In this document: positions 37,723-50,200 of the stretch, piece after piece
How the letters are laid out: each line of letters begins with the position of its first letter
How positions within the stretch are numbered: the stretch's first letter is position 1
Assembly: GCF_036417845.1 (NCBI RefSeq)
Contig: NC_089978.1
Coordinates: 36,448,682 to 36,512,681, forward strand
Origin: Apteryx mantelli
Taxonomy: Eukaryota > Chordata > Aves > Apterygiformes > Apterygidae
Length of the DNA stretch: 64,000 nt
Direction of reading: 5' to 3'
Made by a program: the position numbers and the translations under genes
Notes under the pieces: generated by a model
Database searches by the model: none
The model's input: only the letters and a program-made list of their open reading frames with translations
What the model was told of the DNA's origin: nothing

Positions 37723-39960
37723 ATTGTATACAGGACTGTCTCCAGCTGCTTATACTTCACCAATTATTAACTGTTTAGGCTGAAATTTTCCATGCTGGGT
37801 GCCTGCTTTAGGCTGTTGGGTTTTTTTTTTTAAGAGAAAGTTTAAGCTGAAGCAGTTCAGCTATCTTCAGAAAGGAGGCTAGGATAAATTTATCCTAGGC
37901 TTTTTTATGATTGTTTTGCCTGTGGGATAAACATCCAGGCTCTCCTCTTTTTCTCTTCTGTTCTTTTATTTATTTATTTTTTTAAACCATGGAATTTTCA
38001 TGATTTGGTTTGAGGACTTGGAAGCATGCCCTGTTAAAGCAGGTGAGTGACTTCTGCCATTCCTGTGAACATTCAACCAAACTGGGCCATGCATCTGAAA
38101 CCCTGCAGCCTGCAGATGTTAAGCAGAGATTTAGCAGCTAAATCTCCTTTAAATTCTACCTGCCCTGAGCATGCTGTAGCATCAGCTGGGACTGGCTTTT
38201 GTGGTAAGTGCAGGCCTGGGCAGATCCAGGGACCTGAAAGCCATCTGTATCTCTCTGTAGTCTCAGGAAGATAGAGAAAGAAGCTCCTGGTTTTGAATGA
38301 AGAAGGAGTAGGTGCTTGGGGTGAGAAAAATCAGAAGAGTCTGTTTCAGTCACAGTATCTTTTTCCCTGCTCTGCCACAAACTTGCATTGGTACTGATGA
38401 TATTTGTGGAATAGAGTGGACTATTCCTCTGCTATTAGGAAATAGCTGTAAAACCTACTAGCCAAGTATCCCTTATTCTCTTGGTTTCAAGAAAGGTTGG
38501 ACATGATAACCCAACACTGTTCTTGGCTCTGTGCTTCCTCAGACAGGGATTGTCTGTGTGGTGGATCTACAGCCTGCAACCCTGAGGACAACTCAGGGTT
38601 GGAGAAGTTCTGCTTTTTCAGTATACTGTTTATTAAAATCTAGGCAGTTATGCACAGAACGTTATTGAGTTTGCAGTGTCAGGCCCCCAAAAGTGAGGAG
38701 AAAGCAGGCCTTGAGTATTTCAGCTTAGGCATGCAAAATTAGTGGATACTTTTGACCTGCATCTCTTTGTGCCTCAGCTCACAAGCTGTAATGTGGGGTT
38801 AATGATACACCCTCCTTTCACAGCTTCATTATGGAAATAAGATAATTAACCTCTGTGAATCACTCTAAGTTAAGAGTGGGGAGGGCCACAGGAAAGTCTG
38901 TAAGAAAATTATTATTTCTGCCCTGAACAGGACTTGAATAGTGTGAGGAAACTGTGGCATGGAGCAAGGAAACAGATCACAGTACTGAAGGAAATGACAG
39001 CTCTCTTGTCTACTGAGTATTGCAGGAGTCGAGTGGAGAAATAATACTCGACTGTGCAAATAAGGATTGCATCACAGCATGACTGGGGCTGCAAAGGGCA
39101 CCTTAGGCCCCATATTTCCTAGTTTAAGTGCTTCACTTTACAGTCTTAATAACGTTCTTCCAATGCAGTTCTCTAGGGTGTCATAGCCATTGAAATATAC
39201 GTCTGTAGAGGCAAAAGCCTCTTCTGTATGCCCTGTATGCATGTTGCCTGTGGCATGATGGGGATTTAGATCAGTGATTAAACAACAAACTTTAGCTGCC
39301 CAATGACTTCCTTGCTCACTGTCCTCCAAGTATGCAGTGATCTTCTTGGCTTCCTTTTCCCTGCAACCATAAACCTTCTCAGCTCTTCCCCTCATGGGGA
39401 CTGAACCTCTGTGCTGGGCTCCCTTATATTGTCTCAGTAACGTGGTGTTAGCATTTCAGATAGCACTGAAGCCTTTGATGCTCAAAGGCTGAAGACCCAA
39501 GTGAGCCAGGAAGCAGAGCTGTGTGGAACTTGTTTTGGTCAGCCAAAAATGACCCATAGACACAATTTGGTTAACATGTACCATTTGAGTTTGAAGATCT
39601 AAATTGTGCCACCAGGTCTTGGCTTTTCTCTGTGTTCTTGGACCAGACATCTCCTTCTCTTACACTTGAAATGGGGGTATAGTAGTACTTCCCCACAGAG
39701 GGCAGTGGGAATGTCTGTTTACAATTAGGTCCTTTAGAGACACTTCTATGAAAAAAACAAAGCTACTTATTTGTTTTTGTCTCTACCCTCCCCAACACAC
39801 TTGCTTGGCAAATATGCTAAAACTCTTCCAAACGCCTGAAGTTTCAGTGAGGTCACTGTTAATGGGAATTTCCCCAGAATTACTCTTTCAGAGTGGAAAA
39901 GGGTAGAGAAAAGGGGCTGTGGGGTTTCATCCTGTGGGGGAAGCTGAAGGTCTGCCCTCA
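37722..39960. other. Intergenic with a MIR-like remnant
   Basis: No gene is seen. T-rich runs occur near 37821 and 37970, and a MIR-like fragment at 38.75 kb is listed separately. Confidence 0.5.
38745..38880 (+). mobile_element. MIR-like SINE remnant
   Basis: GTGCCTCAGCTCACAAGCTG, AATGTGGGGTTAATGATAC, CCTTTCACAGCTTCATTATGG and AAATAAGATAATTAACCTC follow the order of the 3' half of the MIR consensus (CCTCAG...CATCTGTAAAATGGGG...AATAATACC...TCATAGGGTTG...). The copy is diverged. Confidence 0.55.
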
Positions 39961-40520
39961 TGGGATGTCAGAGCTATCAGCAGTGTGGCAGATATGAGGG
40001 AAGGAGGTGGGCTGGAGTTTCCTTATAGGGTCTGGGGCAACAGGAATAACAGAGCAGGGAGATGGAGGGCAGGGAAAATTTGGGGTGAGTGAGCAAAGAT
40101 GAGAGTGGGGATTGGGAGAGGGAGGACTGGGTGGGAAGACTGAGTGGTGAGGGGAGTTGGTGGGAGGATTTGAAAGCGAAAGACTGTGGAGGAATATGTG
40201 GGCAGATCCTGGCAGGTGAAAACTGAGATGGAAGGTCTGGGGTTCCAGGTTGGGGAGAATTAGGGAGTTTGAACTGCAGGTTGTGAGGGGTGAGGGTGGG
40301 AGGTGATGGGTAGAAGTGGTGGAAATGCTGGGGTCTTGGAGGCTTTGGGGCAATCAAAGCTGGGTGGGGGGAGGCTGGAAGCTGTGGTTTTGGAGCAGCT
40401 GGGGAATCTGAGCACTGAGATGGTATAAAAGACACTCTGGTCTCTGTGCCAGGATGGTGGGGCGCTGAGTGATCTGGGGGGGAAGAAGTGAGGGAAGGGG
40501 GCTTTGCTTTTAGGGGACAG
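39960..40520. repeat. Purine-rich degenerate G/A tract
   Basis: The plus strand is dominated by GGGAGG, GGTGGG, GAGGG and TGGGG words for more than 500 bases, with regular GG runs that suggest a decayed minisatellite or quadruplex-prone tract. The Pro/Ser/Leu-rich open frames of 113-152 codons on the minus strand are composition artefacts. A consensus TATAAAAG sits inside it at 40424-40431 (plus strand). Confidence 0.6.
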
Positions 40521-42607
40521 CAATGGGGTGCAGAGGGCTGAGTTTCTGGAAGAGGAGAGTTTTTTGCCCACCAGTGGGCACCTTAGCACACAGGCTAGCA
40601 CCCAGTATCCTGGTTTGCAGGCAAAGACATGGGCTGGGGCCTGCTCCCCAGAGGGCTATTGCATGCCCTTCTGCTGTCATAAATATGGCAATCCTAAGCA
40701 CGCAGGGAGCTTTCTTCATGCATGTATCATGCAGCTGGACTCTTGTTTTTGCTATATCACCTGCACAAATCAATTACCATTAAATGGGGAATAGACCCGT
40801 CTGGCTGTGTCCATGCCTCAAGCGAGTTGCCAGGCGATCCTATTAATATAACAATTCTTGTCTTATCTCTCTCCTCCCCCATCTGTGGCTTATCCCACTT
40901 TCATTCCACCTCCAATCTAGACTGTGCACTCTTGTCTTTCCAATCACTCCACAGTCTGTCTGGCTTGGTCTCAAAGAATAACCCTGAAAAATGCAATAGA
41001 CACTCTTACAAGCGAATGCATATTGCAATACAAAGCATGTAATAGAGAGCTCCTTTATGCTGCACAATGCATTGTTTCGGGGCATGGTGTCAGGACATAG
41101 GGAATGGCTGTAGGATGGCTCTGAGAAACATTTAGAGCTGCACATATAGGTAAACTCATACTGTACATAGCACATTGGCTGCCATTCTGTGTTGGGACAC
41201 TATGTCCAATGAAATAACATTGGTAATGTGAGCTGTCCGCCTAGCCTGTCCATTTTGATTTACAATATTTCACCTGAAAACCCTCTTTAATCAAAAGCAG
41301 ATAGGAAATTACTTATTATAAAGTGCCATAGGTGTACGTGGTTCTTTGCAAACATATGAGGAGACAGACTGCTGCCCTGGAGAACTTAGAATTGGATTTA
41401 GACAAATACAATAAGAAAGAAAAAAGTATCAGGGTTGAAACTTTGAGCAGACAAATAAATGACTGTATACAATTGCATCAGTCACAGTACATGGAAATAT
41501 GCTCTTTTTTGATCCAAATGTTCAGCTGTGTCACATCTACTGCTGAGGTTGACAAACTGTTAGTTCCTTAGGTAGTAAATGCTTATATTTTAATGCTTGT
41601 TATGTCATGAATTATTAAACTAATTTAAATGTAAAGATCAACTGAAAGGACAAACTTATGTTTAAGGATGACCTAGAGCATTTTAAATGGAAACAGTGGC
41701 TGAACTAGTAAAAGCAAAGTTAGATTTTGTTTAGTTCAGATAATTTATGCCCAGGATAAAATGCTGATGTAATTTATGTTGCATTTAGTGCTTTGTTTCC
41801 GATGCCATTTGACTGTGCAACAGTGTGATATGAGTAATATTTTAAGACAGGATATTTATAGATTACACTTGTAGTTAACATACACAGAGCTTTTACTGAT
41901 CTTTCTTGTAGAAGGAAGAAAAGAAGGAAGAAAGAACGGAAGGAAGATGAAAGGACAAGGTGGTAGACCTGTATGATTACATTCTTTATATCAGTGTTCT
42001 CTGCCTCTTTAATTTTTTTGTATTTTTCTTGAAAAAATTAAGGGAATATGTTTTGGAAATTATGGAATGGCTGATGTAGACTTAATATTCAGAGCAGTTC
42101 TGAGGTAGTCATCCGGTCACCTTCTCCCTGTCTTTTTTCTCAGTCTTTTTGTTTATTAGTCAGCGAGCGATTCCAGCCCTTGTGATACAAATCAACTAGA
42201 AAAGATCCTGCTCATTTGTTGTGGAAAAGTGCCGCAAAAGTATATCTGGTACTGCAAAGTGAATGGTCCTTAAAGGCAATATGCAGATTTATAAAGTATG
42301 ACAGCAGAAATAAGACACTTTAGCTATCTTTTACGAGGAGTCATTAAAAAAGTACTTATTTATCAAATCTGAGACAATGGTCATATAATGGATCTCAGAT
42401 TCAAGGTGAATCAAAGGAAAATTGTGTCCAGGAAGACAAAGATGTTCAGCCAGTACCACTATAGCGTGACCACATGACATACCCAGAGGCAGCCATGGGG
42501 CTGTTAGTACAGCTGCCTGCAGCCTCTGCCAAGGAGCCAGATGATGCTGGAGGAATATCTTTCACAGTTCTGGATCTGGCTATTCTTGGCTTGTTCTCTG
42601 CCTACAG
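40520..42607. other. Intergenic, no gene seen
   Basis: Unique-looking DNA. It contains an ATTACCATTAAATGG homeodomain-type cluster near 40.77 kb, a GAAG microsatellite (41912-41950) and AT-rich stretches with no long open frames. The segment 41350-41410 faintly resembles a common ancient dispersed repeat, too diverged to name. Confidence 0.5.
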
Positions 42608-42850
42608 GAGCTGGAACTCATTGCTGGGCAGATAAATAGAGAGACTAATAAAGAAGATGAGGAGCGTCGATTGCTTGAGCAAATCAGAGCTGAGCTATTA
42701 AGCTGAGGTGTGTCGCTACCTCTATGAAAAATCACCTGGTCCTTGGTACTTGATCCAGGATGGAAGTGTGCATATAACTCTTGAAATATAACTCTCCTCT
42801 ATCCCCCCTCCCTCCTGGTCCCTTTCCCCAAATGAATAAATCCAGTGCAT
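42608..42850 (+). CDS. Possible terminal exon of an unrecognised gene (33 codons, then 3' UTR)
   Basis: A pyrimidine-rich stretch ends in CTCTGCCTACAG (acceptor AG 42606-42607). The following frame reads 32 codons, rich in Glu, Arg and Leu with an amphipathic EERRLLEQIRAELL end, then stops with TGA at 42704-42706. AATAAA follows about 130 bases later (42834-42839). Upstream of the acceptor the same frame is soon closed by a stop, as expected for an intron. The parts fit a last exon, but I do not recognise the peptide and found no compatible upstream exon. It may be a chance alignment of motifs or a pseudogene fragment. Confidence 0.25.
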
Positions 42851-45800
42851 AATTACAGAAGTGTAAAAAACCCTACCTCTTTCAGACACTGATTTTTTGT
42901 AATTCCCATAACTGGCAAGTGGGTGGGCATGGGGGAAAAAAGGGGAGAAAGCTTTGATTTTTTTTTCCAAGCTGAAAACGTGCAAGCCCTGTGTGGCTTA
43001 GGTCCTTTAGATATTTAAAAAGATTGAAACAACTTCAAAGGAGACATTCTGTTCTATCAGGTTCAGTACATTTTAATATTAGTGAGGGTTTTTTTCTTTA
43101 AGAAGAAAAATCCGTTCTCTTGGGGAGATAATATATGCTAAAATATTTTATCCAGAATAGTTTTCATTGTTTTTAAAGAGACAACACAGCATTTCAAGCA
43201 TGCTAAAGCTGGTAAATGTCCTAATTTCTATTTATCAATGTTGGCTGTTCTGTGTTATCAGTTTGCTAGTTGCTGGTTATGTAAATCAAAATCTTCTGCT
43301 GACAGACTGCTGTCTTTTGGAAATGAGAAGGGAGAAACATTTGACCATAATGCTTTTTGTTTACCTGCTAAGTACTCCAATACGTTGTTGATGAACAGGG
43401 GTGTGGAAAGACCTTACCTTAGGGAACTGCTGGTTCAGTTTAGTTCAGTTTAGAAACACAAAGGACTTCTCCTAAGGAGAATTTTCTGAATTCCCTGAAT
43501 GTGGTCCAGAATATGATGGATTACCAGAAGATAGAGGTATTCTCTCTCAAATGCAGGTGTTTATCTGAACTCTCTCTCCTGCCCTGTCTGGTGGATTAAG
43601 TACATTTTTTACAAGAAGCCTATTTTAAATACAAATCAGATAATGGAAGGAAAAGATTCCACAGAAGAAGGATAAAACATTCTCTGAGGAAGGCCCTGGT
43701 GACAGCTCATGGGTCGTGGAGTTGAGAGGAGGAAGATGTGAGATGTAGGTGGGGATAGGGCTGTGCAGAGCCATATGGGAGGGATATGGTATTGCAACAC
43801 CTCAGGGCAGATGCCATGTGAGGTGCGAGCCACTGTGGCCCTGCGGCTTGTAGTCCCACAGACCCCTGTGGGCCACATCGGCCCCTCCAAGGGTTTCTGG
43901 AGAGGATGAGCCCTCCCAGCCAGGCAGTGGGGTTGCCCTTTGGGAGCAGGCTTGGCTTTGAGCTGGAGATCAAAAGTGAATGTGAAAATGGTTGCAATGA
44001 ATGGAAAAATGGTTGGAATAAGAGCAATGAAGCTAAGGAATGAAGGGGGAGAAGAGGAGGAAAGGGCCACGAGGAGAGAAGTGCCCTTGCTTTTTGCAAT
44101 GGTTGCTTTGAGAGCAGGTGCTGGCAAGAGCTGGTGCAGCTGGCTGAAGGCCTTCTCCAAACCCTGAGGGACAGGGCACCAACAGAGACATGGGACTCTG
44201 CAAAGCGGTACCTCGAGTGGCATTTGCTATGGGGAATTTGGGTCATGCTCGAGACCATTCGGTCTGTTTTGGCAGAGTGGTTGTGAAAATCATGGTCAGT
44301 TCCCTGCTGTTTGTGATGAGAGACTTCCAGCAAACGGTGCAGCTCTTTCTCTTCTGGAAGCGCTGATGGGTGGATGAAACTTGATGGGCACATAAGACTT
44401 GATAGACAAATCCCCTTCTTTCCCTCCTCCTTCCCTTTCCCTCCATCTTGGACGTGGAGGGAGGTAATGGCCATCTCTCCATCTCCAGGTCCTTCTTCCA
44501 TCATCAGTCCTGGCCTTGGCAGCAAAGCCTCTGTGTGGGGTTGACAGCCAGCCGGTCTAACATCTGGGTGGGGAGTCTGTGGGGAAATGTCTAACAGTCT
44601 GCCTCTACCCTCTTTCCTTTCTTTTCATTATAATCCAGATAATGAAAGCAATGAGAGGCTAATCTGTCCCTTGTCAGCCCCAAGGAGATGCAGCTGCTGG
44701 CTTCAGGATATTCTAGGTTATTCCAGATTAACCTCCTGGTCCATGTGCATTTTGGGTTCCCTGAATCAGAAATGAAGCTGTGGACAGAGAGGCCATCTGA
44801 TGCTTGAGCAGGGATATTTTTTCGCTCACAGCACATTCATACACTCGCTGTTTTCATCCATTTCACCCTTTTCAGACTCCACACACTGTAGCTGGGATGC
44901 TCTATTCTGTGAGGAAGCCTGGAGAAAGGCTCCTTGCCAGGATCCTCCCCTCCCTCCAAAGCAGTCTTTACTCCCTGAGACTCCCAGCCCCTGTTCTCCC
45001 ACCATGCCTCTGTCCTGGTTATACTGGAGGCAGGATTTGGGAAGCCAGAGACCAGGAATCTTTTGGGATGGTCCAAAGGGTTTGCTCTGACCAGTCCCTT
45101 GCAGGCTGGAAGGAAACATGCTATGGGAAGGGTGAGGAGGAGGCCCCATGTTCAGTGAAGGTGCTCTGGAGTATAGCTGACCTGTGGTGGCCCCTTGGGT
45201 GGTGGAAGTGGTGACTGCTCTCCCACTGCGTGCCATCCCTTGGAGCGGAGGAGGGCGAGCTGGCTCTGGGAGTTTGCCTGCTGGGATCAATATAGCCAGA
45301 GGACCAAGTATTCTGTCTTGTTAGATTATGTCACTATTAACAGTAGTTAAACATGTGTTTTCATGTATAATATAATACATCTGCCTTCAGTGATCCAGAT
45401 TTTCCTGTATCTGAAATAAGGTCATGTGCCTGATGTCTGTTAATTACTCTGAAAATTCCCTCTGTTATTTGATGCCCCTTTGTCCTTTGGATCACTGAGA
45501 GGAGTATTTTCTCTATTTTTTCTTATCACTGGAATGATTTTAGACGGCAGGGTTATCCTGAATGAAGTCTTGATTTTGCAAAGTAAAGAAGGAAAAATTA
45601 GCAATCTCCTGGCTTCTGCAGTGCTCGTGTGCATTTTATGATCTCTGCATGGATAATGTGTTCATGTTAATGCTGCACAGCAATGAATAGAGTACATATG
45701 CTTGATAAAGCAGTTGCTAGACATGTTTTCTTAAATAGATCTTTTGCTAATTCAGCTCAGTACTGGCTCTCTGTTTGCTCTGGGTGACTGGTCTGTAAGG

Positions 45801-47270
45801 GGGCATGGCTCTGCTTACGGTGTAACGTCCTGCTAAATAACTTGCTGGGGATGCTACAATGTGGCCCAGAACTGTGACCCAGGATTTTAGCTTTCATTAC
45901 AAACAAACAGAAAAGAAAGCTCCAAAAAATCAAACTATCTCTAAGTGAGTAAAGTTTCCTGAGACTACAGACAGCCTAAAGCTATAGTTTTCATTTAAAG
46001 GGATTTGAATGGCTTCATTCACACAGTGGATTAATACTGCAGCTGAAAGTTAACATTTCACATAGCAAAGCAGTCTATTTTTGATGCTTACTTCTTAGCA
46101 GAGTCGTTCAGGAAATACTAAACTTTAATCTTTTCTTGGATACCAGGTCCTCCCATTGCGTGCTACATCATTGGCAGTTCTGGTGAGGCAGTCACTGAGT
46201 TTGCTGTACAGAAATATATGTCTTGTTCTGATCTGGAAGAGATCAGTTATATAAAATATATCTCATGATAAAGAAAAGTCAAATAAATAACAGAGGGTGC
46301 ACTGTCACGTCCACATTATTCATTCTCATGCTTAATTTAACAAAATCCTTCATTTTTTTAATGACTGTGAAGCTGCTACAAAATTCCCAGTCTGTGGCAC
46401 TGCAGTGCACCACCGTCAGAGACAAGATCTTGAGGAAGCTCTAAAATTCAGGTGTTTTGGTGCCTAACTTTCACTTGTCCAGCCAGAGGTCTCAAACATA
46501 GCCAGCTGCTTGGCCTTTCTGTACCTGGGAAATGGTTTGTTCCTCACAGGGTGGTCCGCGGTGTGGAGAGCTGACTAGACCCTCTGTTTAGCAAAGTGCA
46601 GTGGAGGACTCTGCAGTGCCTGAATTCCTGCCCACCTACAGCCCTCATGTAACTATGTCATGGTTACAGTGAGGAACATTTCCATCTGCCAGTGGGGTCC
46701 TGGATGGGCTTATCCAAGTGTCAATTTTTATTTTTCTTGAAGAATGCAACAAGGCTCCTTCTTTCGCTTTAAGAGACATCTGGAAAGTGAGGAAGAGTCT
46801 TTCTCCTACACAGTAGCTTCCTGGTTAGTGCATTTATCCAAGCAGTGAAAGACCCAGGTTTGTTCATTGCTCTATCAGAGAGTGTCTGAATCCAAGGCCA
46901 CAAAAGACATGACTACCAGGTGATAGGCTTATAAGGTGGGGAGAGATCCACTGTGAGACACTGTGCAGGAAAAAACATCTTATTCATGAGTCCGGAGAGA
47001 AGGGACAGAAAAGGGAATAATAAAGGAGTAATTAAGAGGCAATATTTGTATACGAACTCTTCTCTCTGACATTTGGGGTGATTGCTCGAGCCATCAGGCT
47101 ATTGGGTAGAAGAAGAGCACCCTCAGCATCTTATTTTCCAGATTTCTAAGAGACATCAGGGTGCATTCTGGGAGGACTTGAATCGGGTCAGTGTTAGGTG
47201 TGCTCTGTGAATATCTCTTGGAGAGGCTTACAGGGCCCATAGTTGTTCTTATATTTTGTTTCTCAATCCT
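42850..47270. other. Intergenic, no recognised gene; long overlapping open frames at 43.6-44.5 kb
   Basis: A minus-strand frame of 272 codons (43707-44525) overlaps another of 195 codons (43636-44223). Both are Ser/Leu/Pro-rich and match nothing known, and part of the region is purine-rich low complexity. The 44.8-45.3 kb part has further overlapping frames on both strands. The 45.3-46.4 kb part is AT-rich without frames. Confidence 0.45.
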
Positions 47271-47275
47271 GACTG

Positions 47276-47286
47276 TATATAAAAGG
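47276..47286 (+). promoter_or_regulatory. Strong TATA-box motif TATATAAAAGG
   Basis: A full consensus TATA box in otherwise unannotated DNA, with GC-richer sequence 25-35 bases downstream, where a start site would lie. No coding sequence is recognised downstream. It could be a lone match, a non-coding RNA promoter or the remnant of an LTR. Confidence 0.25.
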
Positions 47287-47289
47287 AGA

Positions 47290-50200
47290 CAGCCTGAGCT
47301 CGCCAACTGGAGCAGATCTAGGCTTTCCAGGAAGCAGAACTAATTTTTTCTTAAGTGTTTTCAACACCTACTGAGTTTAGCTATTTCCAGGGCTAAGTAA
47401 CCGCTGAATTGGTATATTTGGATTTAGGCACCTCAATTTCACTGAAGTCCCATTTAGGTAATCTAAGAAAACATTAAGAAAACTATCACTGAATTGATGG
47501 ACCTCTCTGGTCCTTATGTAGGCACTGCTAATCGGGAGCCACTGTAGTGTGCAGAGCCTGGTGCTCTTGGGACCAAGTAGAGGGACTCACTAAACACAAT
47601 TCTCTTACAATTTAACATGAGCTATAACACCAAGCTTCAAAAAGCTTAAGTTACCTGCACCAGATTCTGTCAATCTCTATTCTGGGATCTCTCTTTATGC
47701 AAGCAGTCCAGATGAGGTTAAGCAAGCTTGCTGTGTGAATAGAAACAACCCAAGACAATAAAACTGTGGACAGTTGAGGCCAGCACCTTAAAATTTTGCA
47801 TTACCCATTGTATCACCAAGCTGCTACAAGCTGAAGTATAAATATATGAGGACACCAAGAGACTAAGCCAGCAAAGTGCTTAGTGGGAAGTGAGCTGCAC
47901 CAGCAATCATGTATCAGTGTGGTGACCAATGCCAGCTACACCAGCTTCTTACCAATATATTAACTATTTTCTTCTGCTGGAGTAGCAGGGCTGGAAATAG
48001 TTGTTCTGTTGTTGTGCCTATATTTAGTTAAGGTTTTCGGTTGACACGGCTATGGACCATACCCTGTGCTGACACAACTGTATTGGTACTACTCGGTGAG
48101 CATCACTGGATTCCCCAACTGTTTTGGGCAGCCTTTCCGGTAGCACTTGAGGGAGAGTCATCTGGGGAGAGTACTGTAACATTACTTGATTAGTGACGGT
48201 TTTGTCTTGCTAAGATGCTAGATGGGTAAGCCAATGGTTAAGAAGATGCTCTAGTAGAATATCAGTCTCAATTCTGATCACAAAAATTTTGGGGGTTACC
48301 AAAATATCTCGAGATTTTCTTTCTCAGTTAAAAATAATGACTTCCAGAAATGGAAAGTGTTTTTTTCTTTTTATTCTGTCTTTTCTGGGGGCCTTTTGTA
48401 GACTATGAGAAAGTAATTTTGGGGCTGTTTGGAAAGAAGGGAACTCCTGTTTTCAAATGACCTGCTAAGGATTTAGTGTTCCTGTTGGCCATTGCCAGTA
48501 AACTAAAAAGTTTGCTGAGGAAAAGAAGAGGACAAGGTCTTAACAGTGGGTAATGGAGCTGGAAATCCTGATAGCAGGCTGTTGAGATGCGTTAACCCCA
48601 TCTATTCTAGGAAGATTCATCAGAAGAGAAGCCTAAAAGGGCAAATCTGGGAAGATGTGCTAAAATAAATCACTAAAAATATAACTTTAGACTTACTATG
48701 TGCACAGACAGTATTTCACGGAGCAGAACAAAGAAGCATGATTTTCAAAAATAAGTGTACACACAAAACAGGGATATGTTTGTATGTTTTATAATTCTAA
48801 ATTTGTTTTTTCAGCCTTTGAATTAATTAGGTGCCATGTTGAATTCTAAGCGCAATAATTAAGTAAATTAATGCTGCAGTGAAATTATTAAGATGCAAAA
48901 TATGCTAATATGCTTTCAATAAAGAATTCCTTTTTCTCTCTTACCGAGAAACTGGTAAAGCTCTTTTGTTTTGGGCCAGATGCCTTACCTTAGAGGGAGG
49001 GTTCACAGTTGTATGCTGGTGAACAAATGTTTAAAGCAGGGGTTAATATCTAAATTTTAGATACATGTAAATCCTTGCAGAAGCATTGCAGTGACAATGA
49101 AGTTATTAGTCTGGTTTCTAGTAGTGTCAATAATGAGGAAAGGAAGGTGTTCTGTGACCTGTAGTTCCATTATGGGAGAGGATAATGCCTAGTAAAGGAT
49201 TGCTATTTTTATGACGATATTTTAAATATTCAATTCATATAAAGCAGTGACGGCAATTCTTGCCACGACATAATCAAAAATAGATTTCTCTATTCAGGGT
49301 GCCTGGTGCCATTATGTTTTCAGATTGTTAAGAAATGTTCTGCATTGAAGCATAATGGTAATTATTTAGTGGCTTGGAATTATGTGTATATAGCAATAAT
49401 AATAATTAATGACTGGTTTCTGTAAATTCCAGCATTTGGAGCTGGGCATGTAATCCATAAAGCCATTTAAAACTTGCTGAAAATATTGCAGTAAAATATT
49501 ACCCTAAAATGTTCAGAGTATCTATCTATGAAGGAAATCAGCCATGTGAATAACTTTGAGCTGCCTTGTATGACTCCTGCTCTCTCTGGCTCTGTCTAAA
49601 GAACCACTTATTTTAATCCCTGGCAATCCAATGGGCATTGCACATTCACAGAATGGCTTTTAGTTTACATGCATTTACATTTTTAGGTACTGCTTCCCTC
49701 TGAGCTCCATTTCAGCCTCTTTCCATTTACCCCTTACCCATTGTCTGCTGTATTTTATGCTCCTCAATATTTGCATTGGTTTGGTCAAATTTCCAAATGC
49801 TGAAGGGTTTCTAACTGGTTCAAACAGGCCGTTGAGCCAAGCCATGCAGGTGTGTTCATTAGTTGGTTGCTTTCCTTTTTCCCTTTTCTTTTTCCCCAAT
49901 TTTATGTTCAGCAGTATACATGCCTTGTAGATTTTCTTATCAATTCCATGAATAAAAGTATTCTTGCTGCCTCTAAGGCTTTCACTTCCTTTTTTTTTAA
50001 GCTTATGGATATTTTCTTTCTCAGTTGCTGACATCTCATCTGTTTTCCAAGTGTGGTGTTAGCAGTCCCTTTTTGGTACTCAGCTAACCCTTTGGACATA
50101 TTTGAGTTATAGTGAGGTCTGTAGAAGTGATTCAGATAATGTTAATTCCTAAGGTTACCTACTGTTCTTTTAACCCTACACCAAGAATATTCTCTCCACT

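Noticed and set aside
39977..40601. Pro/Ser-rich minus-strand frames of 113-152 codons
   Set aside because: They follow from the purine-rich plus strand and overlap in different frames with no recognisable domain.
41912..41959. Possible 48-base exon (acceptor TTTCTTGTAG, donor AAG/GTGGTA) upstream of the orphan terminal exon
   Set aside because: It is mostly a GAAG microsatellite, the donor is poor, and neither stop-free frame has a phase compatible with the exon at 42608.
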